Shown here piece after piece: positions 62,101 to 64,000 of a stretch of DNA of 64,000 nucleotides. The position numbers were made by a program, and so were the translations under genes. Position 1 is the stretch's first letter. The number at the start of each line of letters is the position of its first letter. Source of the DNA: Branchiostoma floridae (Eukaryota > Chordata > Leptocardii > Amphioxiformes > Branchiostomatidae); contig NC_049985.1 of NCBI RefSeq assembly GCF_000003815.2, positions 15,778,134-15,842,133 of the forward strand, in the 5' to 3' direction. The notes under the pieces were generated by a model, which was given only the letters and a program-made list of their open reading frames with translations, was not told where the DNA came from and did no database searches.

Positions 62101-64000
62101 ATAGTATATAATGATAAAAACTGACAATGGTGGATTGATAGATATGACAGGTTACTTACCGCAAAAGCCCCAAAAGTGTAGACGTTGCCCTGAGATGTGA
62201 GGATGACTGTATGGTTACTCCCAGCTGCCACCTGGACTGCTCGCTCGGGAAGCTCCACTCTGACAGGAAGACCCCTGTAGGAAATCACAGCGTAGATTTT
62301 GTATAATCCCACTTCAGCAATACTGTTAGACACTGTCAGGTATTAGCAACTTTTGTGTCATTCATATTCTCTTTTGAGTGACTGCATAATATACAAAAGC
62401 TTGAACTGAAACAGTAATTGCAATGACCCTACGCATCCCTGCAGACAGATCCAAGCAGATCCTGCCTGTTGCCATTGAAATATCTTACATCTGTAATGAG
62501 GGAATTAAACCTCTTTTGAACAAAAAAAAACAGACACAATAACTCCTTTATCTTAAGAACTCTATCCTATCCATTTTGACGTTTTTGCTGTTTGTATTTT
62601 AAATCCTTGCAATGCTGTACGAGGCAGAAATTATGTCAAAATAAATGCAATTTGGACTCCCACCAGGGGCTGCCATTTTGATTGTGCAATAAAGTTTGAA
62701 AGTTGAATTTCTTCTATTTCATTGTATCGAATAATTGGTCAACAGGGACCCTGCTATCTAGTACGTAAGCATGTTCAAAAATTCTATACAGAATCATACC
62801 TTCTGAATAAGCAGCCTGAGAACATACATTGTGTATATCTAATAAAGAATAATTGTGTTGTAAATGTTGTTACGTTCTACAAGTACATTGAACTCAGAAT
62901 GAGGACAATGTATGTCTTTAGTACAAGCAAGTAGCATTACCTGTTGTGGCTGTCCTTGCACCCTAGCTGTCCCATCTGATTATTACCAAAGGTATAAACC
63001 TCCCCATTCTGCAGCAAAACAACTGGCAACAAGACAAAGGACAAGACACAGTTAGAGGCATTTCTATGTTTCTAAGTGTCATTCAAGCTTGTATAGTTGA
63101 TTTTTACACTTGGACTACAAAAAACTTCCTGTAACATACACATGTACATGTTATCCTAAAGAACACACACCAACCATCACTTATCACAACAGTATCTAGA
63201 AATTAGGAGTACTCAAGAAGTCTAAAATGATAAGTTCAGTAACGAAAATCTATTTTTATTTGTAAGCTGGCAGGGTAGTCTAGTGGTTAGTGTTGTTTGT
63301 GTAGAATCTCAAGGCCCTGGGTTTCAATCCATAGCAGGGTCCAACATATCTTCTATTAGGATGTGGACGCCCCAAGAGGAGATGGGTAGACAGTGTTGAT
63401 GAATATATTACAAAACTGGACTTGCAAACCCCCTTGACAAAGGTGGATGGAGATCAGCTATCAGACCTAAACGACTTCCCGCAATGTCCAATTCATGCAA
63501 GACAGGGAACAATGGACTCTAAACTGTAAAGTGAGTGATAGTGTAGCAATGTCCTCAGACGGGACATACATGTAAAGCTAAGGTCCAGTGTTTGAGGAGA
63601 GCCCCATCTTAAGCATGTTCAAGAACTCACCAAACTAAGGAAAAGAGTAAGGGCCCCTCCTGTGCATATGGATCAATCCTATCATAGGATCAATGACTAG
63701 TCTTACATTGTATACAGCATGTACCTACTGTACAAAATTGGTGTGTTATGCCTTAAGGTGTTATATGGGTTATGGACAACAAAGAAAACAGACCATCCTC
63801 ACCTGTATGCTGTAGTCCACAGACCACATGTGTGGCAGGTATCTCCCTGGCCCCTAGTTTCACCTGTCCTGGTGCAGTCATGGCCAGCTTACCTGGGTCT
63901 CTCTCTTGGTCCCTGTCATCACTGGCATAACCATCAGCAGCTACAACAAACATAATCATGTGATCTTTACTCTGGCCTAAAGGCTAATTGCAAGGGAACA
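9162..64000 (-). CDS. MYCBP2: MYCBP2 (PAM/Highwire/RPM-1) RCR-type E3 ubiquitin ligase, 57 coding exons, 5' end outside the window
   Basis: Giant neuronal E3 ligase controlling synapse and axon development; in vertebrates it works with the F-box protein FBXO45. I assembled it exon by exon. Coding exons: complement(join(9162..9277,10170..10335,13237..13344,13936..14145,14819..14926,15334..15525,16125..16231,16714..16849,17243..17371,17684..17785,18034..18153,18591..18684,19237..19523,19953..20918,21491..21820,22496..22573,23317..23466,24193..24395,24694..27738,28338..28493,29783..30089,30605..30874,32517..32654,32875..32991,33449..33540,34204..34319,35525..35580,35975..36148,36581..36725,39019..39191,40123..40266,40664..40782,41470..41686,43497..43709,44272..44372,44974..45116,45828..46006,46260..46388,46880..47089,49596..49691,50498..50593,51308..51550,52982..53304,54585..54777,55085..55181,55503..55586,56260..56394,56776..56867,57037..57164,57827..57994,58643..58773,59369..59443,60029..60113,61036..61240,62160..62274,62941..63022,63803..63940)). 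Every junction is GT/AG and phases match throughout; the sum is 12,332 nt. From memory, human MYCBP2 has about 4,640-4,680 residues, so roughly 550 N-terminal residues lie beyond 64000. Least certain borders: the acceptor at 30874 (alternative 30865) and the donor at 51308. Confidence 0.96.
9853..10245 (-). repeat. four tandem 105 bp units spanning the donor of the penultimate MYCBP2 exon
   Basis: Unit starts are at 9853, 9958, 10063 and 10168, exactly 105 bp apart. The 10168 copy is the genuine 3' end of the exon plus donor (CCAGCAG|gtaagg). The 10063 and 9958 copies keep that donor; the 9853 copy reads gtgggc. Each repeats coding sequence for [20 protein letters not shown]. The unit equals 35 codons. 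In the exon frame the true copy reaches TAG seven codons past the junction. Confidence 0.95.
10500..12870. repeat. ~163 bp tandem repeat arrays inside two nested palindrome-ended elements
   Basis: About a dozen diverged units with a period of 162-163 bp; shared phrases are AGGAGCCAAAAAT and ACCAAATTTCAGGTCATTTG. Two sub-arrays each begin with GAAAGGCCGACATTTGCTT and a short hairpin (ATTTGCT...AGCAAAT), at about 10497 and 11578. After the hairpin the first reads ATATTTCAGCCAT and the second ATATTGCAATCCAT. The right end has two palindromes whose outer halves complement these motifs in nested order (12782-12822 and 12832-12870). No coding potential. Confidence 0.8.
14299..14518. mobile_element. 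~220 bp MITE, copy A
   Basis: Begins TAACGCTAGTTTACCTTTAT and ends GGATAAAGGTGAACTACCGTA, imperfect terminal inverted repeats. Internal ACAACGGATATAGGTT and GATATCCTTAAACAC are shared with copies at 53756, 54014 and 61852. Intronic in MYCBP2. Confidence 0.8.
14819..15525 (-). CDS. MYCBP2: MYCBP2 RING domain (2 exons)
   Basis: Exons 15334..15525 and 14819..14926. The first has a Cys/His approach region ([28 protein letters not shown]) and the first RING cysteines in [19 protein letters not shown]. The second completes the [24 protein letters not shown] and FSLCPICK. In the RCR mechanism the RING recruits E2~ubiquitin and passes ubiquitin to the TC domain. The intron between them (407 bp) holds a tRNA-like SINE at about 15236-15304. 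Confidence 0.96.
15236..15304 (-). mobile_element. tRNA-derived SINE head
   Basis: On the minus strand, an A-box-like CTAGTCCAGTGGTTATGAAC is followed about 30 bp later by the B box GGTTCGAATCC. Acceptor-stem pairing is not evident, so it is a SINE head rather than a functional tRNA gene. It lies in the intron splitting the RING domain. Confidence 0.65.
16125..17371 (-). CDS. MYCBP2: MYCBP2 B-box-like and Cys-rich exons (3 exons)
   Basis: Exons 17243..17371, 16714..16849 and 16125..16231. The first has a B-box-like Cys/His pattern: [20 protein letters not shown] then [20 protein letters not shown]. The second encodes [20 protein letters not shown] and [20 protein letters not shown]. The third has [12 protein letters not shown] and NVCADPECQ, another pair of Cys-x2-Cys-like knuckles. 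The acceptor of the middle exon lies directly against a C-run/CA microsatellite that forms its pyrimidine tract. Confidence 0.94.
16850..16881. repeat. GT microsatellite and G runs abutting a splice acceptor
   Basis: Plus-strand CTGTGTGTGTGTGGGGGGGG followed by AGGGGGGGGGG. On the transcribed strand this is a C-rich tract ending in ACACACACAG, directly in front of the 16849 exon. Confidence 0.9.
17684..19523 (-). CDS. MYCBP2: MYCBP2 exons after DOC (4 exons)
   Basis: Exons 19237..19523, 18591..18684, 18034..18153 and 17684..17785. They encode [40 protein letters not shown], a short exon with [20 protein letters not shown], then [20 protein letters not shown] and [20 protein letters not shown]. 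The 18591..18684 exon is preceded, about 70 bp upstream in transcript order, by an antisense tRNA-derived SINE. Confidence 0.93.
18757..18845 (-). mobile_element. tRNA-derived SINE head
   Basis: The minus strand shows a D-arm-like TGGCCGAACGGTTTGCACG and the B box GCGGGTTCGAATCCCG. The seven bases before the D arm do not pair with those after the T arm, so it is not an intact tRNA. It lies about 75 bp upstream of the 18684 acceptor. Confidence 0.65.
19953..20918 (-). CDS. MYCBP2: MYCBP2 DOC (APC10-like) domain exon
   Basis: A 966 nt phase-0 exon, 322 codons. It encodes a DOC/APC10-like beta-sandwich: [20 protein letters not shown], then [40 protein letters not shown] and [17 protein letters not shown]. 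The [11 protein letters not shown] motif is typical of DOC domains. After the domain come [40 protein letters not shown] and [20 protein letters not shown]. The acceptor is gttgtag and the donor CAGAGACAG|gtgaat. Confidence 0.95.
21491..24395 (-). CDS. MYCBP2: MYCBP2 exons between the disordered region and DOC (4 exons)
   Basis: Exons 24193..24395, 23317..23466, 22496..22573 and 21491..21820. They encode [57 protein letters not shown] followed by an acidic/Lys-rich stretch, a short Arg-rich exon ([20 protein letters not shown]), and [20 protein letters not shown] with [20 protein letters not shown] and a Ser/Asp-rich end. All junctions after the first are phase 0. The 22573 acceptor (catactag) is weak but is the only one keeping the frame. 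Confidence 0.92.
24694..28493 (-). CDS. MYCBP2: MYCBP2 large disordered exon with polyQ and Cys-rich zinc cluster (2 exons)
   Basis: Exons 28338..28493 and 24694..27738. The second, 3,045 nt, is by far the largest exon and encodes about 1,015 residues without an intron. Its first half is Ser/Pro/Arg/Lys-rich and predicted disordered (many RSKSPR and SPRS-type motifs). Next come the conserved blocks [20 protein letters not shown] and [14 protein letters not shown], a Lys/Glu-rich stretch, a glutamine run (25589-25636) and a Cys/His cluster: [20 protein letters not shown], then [20 protein letters not shown] and [12 protein letters not shown]. That cluster is likely zinc-binding. The polyQ tract differs from vertebrates as far as I recall. 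Confidence 0.95.
25589..25636 (-). repeat. CAG/CAA repeat encoding polyglutamine in MYCBP2
   Basis: Plus-strand CTG/TTG triplets read as mixed CAG and CAA codons: a QQQGK interruption followed by about eleven glutamines, between Lys-rich and Gly-rich coding sequence. Confidence 0.95.
28570..28905. mobile_element. possible hAT-like non-autonomous element
   Basis: The left end is CCAGGGTTCCGTCC and the right end GGCTACAACCCTGG, which pair only over CAGGGTT. Inverted GACGGA motifs lie just inside. hAT elements often begin CAGGG. Boundaries are approximate. Confidence 0.35.
29783..33540 (-). CDS. MYCBP2: MYCBP2 two SH3b-like repeats and flanks (5 exons)
   Basis: Exons 33449..33540 (Pro-rich), 32875..32991, 32517..32654, 30605..30874 and 29783..30089. 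Two homologous units are visible: [16 protein letters not shown] leading to NTDGVWLRL, and [16 protein letters not shown] leading to NSDGTWVRL, each followed by an SEAWCL or GEAWSL motif. I call them SH3b-like from this internal repeat; that is inference. The 30605..30874 exon has two in-frame acceptors 9 bp apart (30865 or 30874); the outer one is formed by the end of a MITE. The last exon ends in a Ser/Pro/Phe-rich tail. Confidence 0.9.
30875..31082. mobile_element. TA-flanked MITE ending at a MYCBP2 splice acceptor
   Basis: The ends are CTGTAAGTGCAG and TGCATTTACAG, inverted repeats flanked by TA on both sides (30873-30874 and 31083-31084), as expected for a Tc1/mariner-type MITE. The inside has repeated TTCGCG motifs. 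The left end read on the minus strand is CTGCACTTACAG and directly abuts the 30874 exon start. Confidence 0.8.
31497..31660. mobile_element. 164 bp foldback element
   Basis: The left arm AGTTACCCCATGG...TCTGTGTATATCACCAGGC is the near-perfect complement of the right arm GCCTGGTGATATACACAGA...CCATGGGGTAACT. The loop is GAGGGCGAAGCCC between TCTAGTCTCCCC/GGGGAGACTAGA arms. GC-rich compared with its surroundings. Confidence 0.9.
31923..32092. other. assembly gap (170 N)
   Basis: Run of N in the intron between the 30605..30874 and 32517..32654 exons. It does not interrupt a MYCBP2 exon, since the flanking exons join in phase. Confidence 1.
33601..33819. mobile_element. ~218 bp foldback MITE
   Basis: The left arm ATGTTACAATTTTATTAGAC...ACCAACAAGCTTTCGATC complements the right arm GATCCTTGAAAGCTTGTTGG...AAGTTGTAACAT. 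Related fragments with GATCAGAGGACTGATCAAAA and GCTTGTTGGTAAGCACTTTG occur at 36400-36470, and weaker ones at 28190-28260 and 61345-61375. Confidence 0.8.
33890..34100 (+). mobile_element. tRNA-derived SINE with body and T-rich tail
   Basis: The head has an A-box-like GTGTGGCGCAACGGCCAGAG and a B-box-like GAGTTCAATACTCG, followed by an unrelated ~110 bp body and a T run at 34083-34092. The order tRNA head, body, tail is classic for a SINE. Confidence 0.7.
34204..36725 (-). CDS. MYCBP2: MYCBP2 filamin-like domain (4 exons)
   Basis: Exons 36581..36725, 35975..36148, 35525..35580 and 34204..34319. They encode [78 protein letters not shown], then [20 protein letters not shown] and [15 protein letters not shown]. 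The [12 protein letters not shown]...[11 protein letters not shown] pattern is the typical end of an immunoglobulin-like filamin repeat. Phases 0-0-2-1 are consistent. Confidence 0.93.
35634..35790. repeat. (TCAA)n arrays in a ~60 bp higher-order repeat
   Basis: Three blocks of TCAA repeats, each followed by (A)ATGGTTTATTTGTCA or AACAGTTTATTTGTCAG. The TTTATTTGTCAGAAAAGGC spacer recurs, so the tetranucleotide has been amplified together with flanking sequence. It lies in the intron upstream of the 35580 exon. Confidence 0.9.
37313..38900. mobile_element. possible hAT-like element with inverted CAGGG ends enclosing a LINE fragment
   Basis: The left end CAGGGTTGGACAAGT at about 37313 complements the right end ACTTGTCCAGCCCTGG at about 38885-38900. 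Further GGACAAGC/GGGCAAGTG motifs lie inside. The retrotransposon ORF fills most of the interval. No clear 8 bp target duplication was found. Confidence 0.45.
37576..38856 (-). pseudogene. 5'-truncated non-LTR retrotransposon reverse transcriptase
   Basis: One frame runs from 38856 to 37576 with a single TGA (38047-38049). RT motifs are visible: [58 protein letters not shown], the catalytic FADD of LFADDCVIY, and KYLGVTLN. After the TGA the frame continues with [20 protein letters not shown] and [17 protein letters not shown], the C-terminal region usual for CR1/Jockey-type elements. TGA stands where SSAAWDP is usual (Trp). The N-terminal endonuclease is absent. It is intronic and on the same strand as MYCBP2. 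Confidence 0.9.
39019..45116 (-). CDS. MYCBP2: MYCBP2 conserved middle region (7 exons)
   Basis: Exons 44974..45116, 44272..44372, 43497..43709, 41470..41686, 40664..40782, 40123..40266 and 39019..39191. They encode the region between PHR2 and the filamin-like domain: [96 protein letters not shown] and [20 protein letters not shown]. In vertebrates this part of the protein lies near the FBXO45 and RAE1 contacts, which I did not locate residue by residue. The 39019 donor (gttggt) is weak. Introns here host a pogo-like element, a 500 bp foldback and other repeats. Confidence 0.93.
39264..39763. mobile_element. 500 bp foldback element with ~180 bp arms
   Basis: Left end CGCCAAAAATAGTTACTCAAG, right end CTTGAGTAAATATTTTTGGCG. 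The arms share GAAACGGTCAGACGTTTCGG and ACTATCCTTCGTCAGTG in inverted orientation. The centre has two ~40 bp direct repeats (GAAGACAATTTGGATT). Decayed relatives occur at 53420-53490 and 58241-58300. Confidence 0.9.
41000..41400 (+). mobile_element. decayed retroelement-like 3' segment
   Basis: Contains ACTGATGAAGGTGACAGACA followed by GTCACCGAAACGTCTAC, a tail often seen at the 3' ends of Penelope-like or related retroelements, and a short ORF with no assigned domain. Boundaries are uncertain; identification is by resemblance only. Confidence 0.3.
41867..43082. mobile_element. pogo/Tc1-like DNA transposon, internally deleted
   Basis: Terminal inverted repeats CAGTGAAACCTG (41867) and CAGGTTTCACTG (ends 43082), flanked by TA on both sides. 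The inner inverted region has GGTGGCCCCTATA motifs at both ends. A short minus-strand ORF inside looks like a transposase N-terminus. Nearby fragments with TCTTAATGCTTGTGTCAATG-type sequence at 29020-29120, 39870-39990 and 60680-60800 belong to the same family. Confidence 0.85.
42204..42329 (-). pseudogene. pogo-like transposase N-terminal HTH remnant
   Basis: ATG at 42327-42329 opens a ~41-codon [23 protein letters not shown] then [20 protein letters not shown] and IS. The pattern IRRSENG-SPRQLA-DFG-G-TQIS is the psq/CENP-B-type helix-turn-helix start of pogo/Tigger transposases. The ORF stops soon after; the catalytic DDE domain is missing. Confidence 0.6.
45573..45893 (-). repeat. 184 bp tandem duplication including the 3' end and donor of a PHR2 exon
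   Basis: 45757-45893 (true exon end, donor at 45827) and 45573-45712 (copy) match closely; the donors are 184 bp apart. The copy carries coding sequence [16 protein letters not shown] and the same CTACAG|gtgagg. 184 is not a multiple of three. Related ACTTGGTATCACAGTTTTT fragments at 45230, 45364 and 45716 show that the intron has expanded by repeated duplication. Confidence 0.9.
45828..47089 (-). CDS. MYCBP2: MYCBP2 PHR domain 2 (3 exons)
   Basis: Exons 46880..47089, 46260..46388 and 45828..46006. Diagnostic strings are [80 protein letters not shown] and [16 protein letters not shown]. This is the second of the two PHR beta-sandwich modules and is strongly conserved. The last exon's 3' end and its donor are duplicated 184 bp downstream in the intron (45573-45712). 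Confidence 0.95.
47226..47880. repeat. ~150 bp tandem repeat array (about 4 units)
   Basis: Diverged units share TTTGATTTTGGGCCTCCT, GTTTGAACTTGACATTGCAGG and ATTTTTGGTACGTGGGTTGG. Period about 150 bp. No sequence identity to the 10.5-12.8 kb array is obvious, but unit size and style are similar. GC-richer than the surrounding intron. Confidence 0.75.
48153..48236 (+). other. exon-like short ORF beside the 150 bp repeats
   Basis: ATG at 48153 encodes [20 protein letters not shown] then IECGHKRK and ends at a donor-like AAAG|gtatgt. A Lys-rich start and CxxC suggest the first exon of a transposon gene, but no downstream exon was found. Confidence 0.25.
49596..51550 (-). CDS. MYCBP2: MYCBP2 exons before PHR2 (3 exons)
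   Basis: Exons 51308..51550, 50498..50593 and 49596..49691. The first encodes [40 protein letters not shown] and ends [14 protein letters not shown]. Its donor (CACAG|gtcagt) is the first copy of a fifteen-unit 42 bp repeat that fills the following intron. A donor 36 bp earlier (CTG|gtgcaa) would also keep the frame. The next exons encode [20 protein letters not shown] and [20 protein letters not shown]. All three exons start and end in phase 0. Confidence 0.9.
49888..50232. mobile_element. hAT-like MITE
   Basis: Terminal inverted repeats CAGGGCTCAAAATAC and GTATTTTGAGCCCTG are exact. ACCTGCA motifs are repeated many times inside in both orientations. An 8 bp target duplication is not clear. 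Intronic in MYCBP2. Confidence 0.8.
50725..51343 (-). repeat. 42 bp minisatellite (15 units) spanning a MYCBP2 donor site
   Basis: The plus-strand unit is about GGGACTGACCTGTGACCTGT plus 22 bases. The first unit in transcript order is the end of the 51308..51550 exon. Each unit carries CACAG|gtcagt. The array is open in the exon's frame as repeats of [14 protein letters not shown]; 42 bp is 14 codons. Confidence 0.95.
52270..52324. repeat. perfect palindrome, 27 bp arms, 1 base centre
   Basis: GTGTCACTTTGTTCTTAGAA-GCATAAA at 52270-52296 is the exact complement of 52298-52324. The arms have no mismatch. It lies in the intron between the 51308..51550 and 52982..53304 exons. Confidence 0.95.
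52982..55181 (-). CDS. MYCBP2: MYCBP2 helical linker after PHR1 (3 exons)
   Basis: Exons 55085..55181, 54585..54777 and 52982..53304. They encode [20 protein letters not shown], a Leu-rich helical stretch including [17 protein letters not shown] and [20 protein letters not shown], and a longer exon with a Pro/Ser-rich insert ([20 protein letters not shown]) followed by [20 protein letters not shown]. No named catalytic domain. The 54585 donor lies about 17 bp from the right arm of an 84 bp inverted repeat in the next intron. Confidence 0.9.
53756..53980. mobile_element. ~220 bp MITE, copy B
   Basis: TAACGCTAGTTTACCTTTAT at the left and GGATAAAGGTGAAATAGCGTTA at the right are terminal inverted repeats; the inside matches the copy at 14299. 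Copy C starts only 34 bp further on. Confidence 0.85.
54014..54227. mobile_element. ~220 bp MITE, copy C
   Basis: TAACGGTAGTTCACCTTTAT to GGATAAAGGTGAACTAGCATTA. Same family as copies A, B and D, adjacent to copy B in the same orientation. Confidence 0.85.
54275..54567. repeat. inverted repeat, two ~84 bp arms next to a MYCBP2 donor
   Basis: The left arm 54275-54358 (ATCCTCCTACACAGGGACAT...CTCTTAGTTCCTG) complements the right arm 54484-54567 (CAGGAACTAAGGGTG...ATGTGTAGGAGGAT) with few mismatches. The spacer is about 125 bp and includes a C/A run. The right arm ends 12 bp before the donor of the 54585 exon. Confidence 0.85.
55503..57994 (-). CDS. MYCBP2: MYCBP2 PHR domain 1 (5 exons)
   Basis: Exons 57827..57994, 57037..57164, 56776..56867, 56260..56394 and 55503..55586. 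PHR domains are beta-sandwich modules named for PAM-Highwire-RPM-1 and also occur in BTBD1/2/3/6. Diagnostic stretches are [55 protein letters not shown] and [17 protein letters not shown]. The order and spacing match the vertebrate protein closely. All exons are short and separated by introns of about 170-670 bp. Confidence 0.95.
58643..60113 (-). CDS. MYCBP2: MYCBP2 exons between RCC1-like region and PHR1 (3 exons)
   Basis: Exons 60029..60113, 59369..59443 and 58643..58773. The first encodes [20 protein letters not shown] and uses a less usual donor, AAAAG|gtgtga. Its acceptor (catacag) is the first copy of a nine-unit 57 bp repeat lying just upstream in transcript order. The second encodes [17 protein letters not shown] and then the WRYQP junction. 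The third encodes [20 protein letters not shown]. Phases 1-2-2-1 connect all three without a frameshift. Confidence 0.9.
60102..60616 (-). repeat. 57 bp minisatellite (9 units) spanning a MYCBP2 acceptor site
   Basis: Unit starts fall every 57 bp from 60102 to 60558. The 60102 unit is the genuine acceptor and start of the 60029..60113 exon (catacag|GTGTGG). Seven of the eight further units keep the same acceptor; the 60501 unit reads cctgtacag. The array is open in the exon's frame (57 bp = 19 codons). Confidence 0.95.
61036..63940 (-). CDS. MYCBP2: MYCBP2 exons for the RCC1-like region (4 exons)
   Basis: Exons 63803..63940, 62941..63022, 62160..62274 and 61036..61240. The first begins two bases into a codon, so an earlier exon lies outside the window. 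Typical RCC1-repeat strings are visible: [16 protein letters not shown] in the second exon, and [20 protein letters not shown] in the third, continuing as KGQLG across the next junction. In MYCBP2 this propeller-like part is the N-terminal RCC1-like domain, linked in worm and fly to inhibition of adenylyl cyclase and GEF-like functions. The 61036 exon has a donor phase of 1, which fits only the 60113 acceptor. Confidence 0.93.
61852..62064. mobile_element. ~220 bp MITE, copy D
   Basis: TTAACGCTTGGTTCACCTTT at the left; GGTGAACTAACGTAA at the right. More decayed than copies A-C but the order of motifs is the same. Confidence 0.7.
63265..63345 (+). mobile_element. tRNA-derived SINE head
   Basis: A-box-like GTAGTCTAGTGGTTAGTGTT and B-box-like GGGTTTCAATCC about 35 bp apart. 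It is followed directly by a LINE tail (63358-63529). Confidence 0.6.
63358..63529 (+). pseudogene. LINE C-terminal fragment
   Basis: An open frame reads [20 protein letters not shown] and then [20 protein letters not shown], with TAA at 63527-63529. The GRPxxRW motif is typical of C-terminal ends of non-LTR retrotransposon ORF2 proteins. The fragment is opposite in strand to MYCBP2. Confidence 0.6.

Overview
This is animal genomic DNA: long spliced genes, AT-rich introns, many short interspersed repeats and one assembly gap (31923-32092). A MYCBP2 gene in many exons, a TPR protein fused to a TIR domain, and abundant lancelet-style foldback and MITE repeats suggest an invertebrate deuterostome, most likely a lancelet (Branchiostoma). 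The species is inferred, not proven.

Layout. 1-4798 is repeat-bearing DNA upstream of the first gene, with several inverted-repeat elements and one possible small membrane-protein ORF. 4799-7439 (+) is a two-exon gene for a TTC22-like tetratricopeptide protein with a C-terminal TIR domain; its reading frame is broken by one in-frame TAA. 7440-9161 is the tail-to-tail interval between the two genes. From 9162 past the right edge of the window, the minus strand is occupied by one gene, MYCBP2 (PAM/Highwire/RPM-1), the giant RCR-type E3 ubiquitin ligase. I traced 57 coding exons (12,332 nt, about 4,109 residues). All have GT/AG borders and matching phases, and the frame stays open from the RCC1-like region to the stop codon. 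The missing 5' part (N-terminus and first RCC1 units) lies beyond base 64000. Domains in protein order: RCC1-like, PHR1, helical linker, PHR2, middle region, filamin-like, two SH3b-like units, a large disordered exon with a Cys-rich zinc cluster, DOC, a B-box-like Cys/His region, RING and the tandem-cysteine (TC) domain. Both catalytic TC cysteines are present.

The MYCBP2 introns carry most of the other structure: a 5'-truncated non-LTR retrotransposon ORF, a second LINE tail, a pogo-like DNA element with a transposase N-terminus remnant, four copies of one ~220 bp MITE family, hAT-like elements, tRNA-derived SINEs, long foldback elements, a perfect 27-bp-arm palindrome, and two arrays of ~150-163 bp repeats.

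The most unusual pattern is that four separate tandem duplications (units of 105, 184, 42 and 57 bp) each span an exon-intron junction of MYCBP2, so each copy carries its own splice site. Three of the four units are multiples of three. In addition, a MITE ends exactly at the splice acceptor of another exon. The gene therefore looks like a natural record of repeat-driven remodelling of splice junctions. Introns not given their own entry show only AT-rich unique sequence or decayed repeats that I could not identify.
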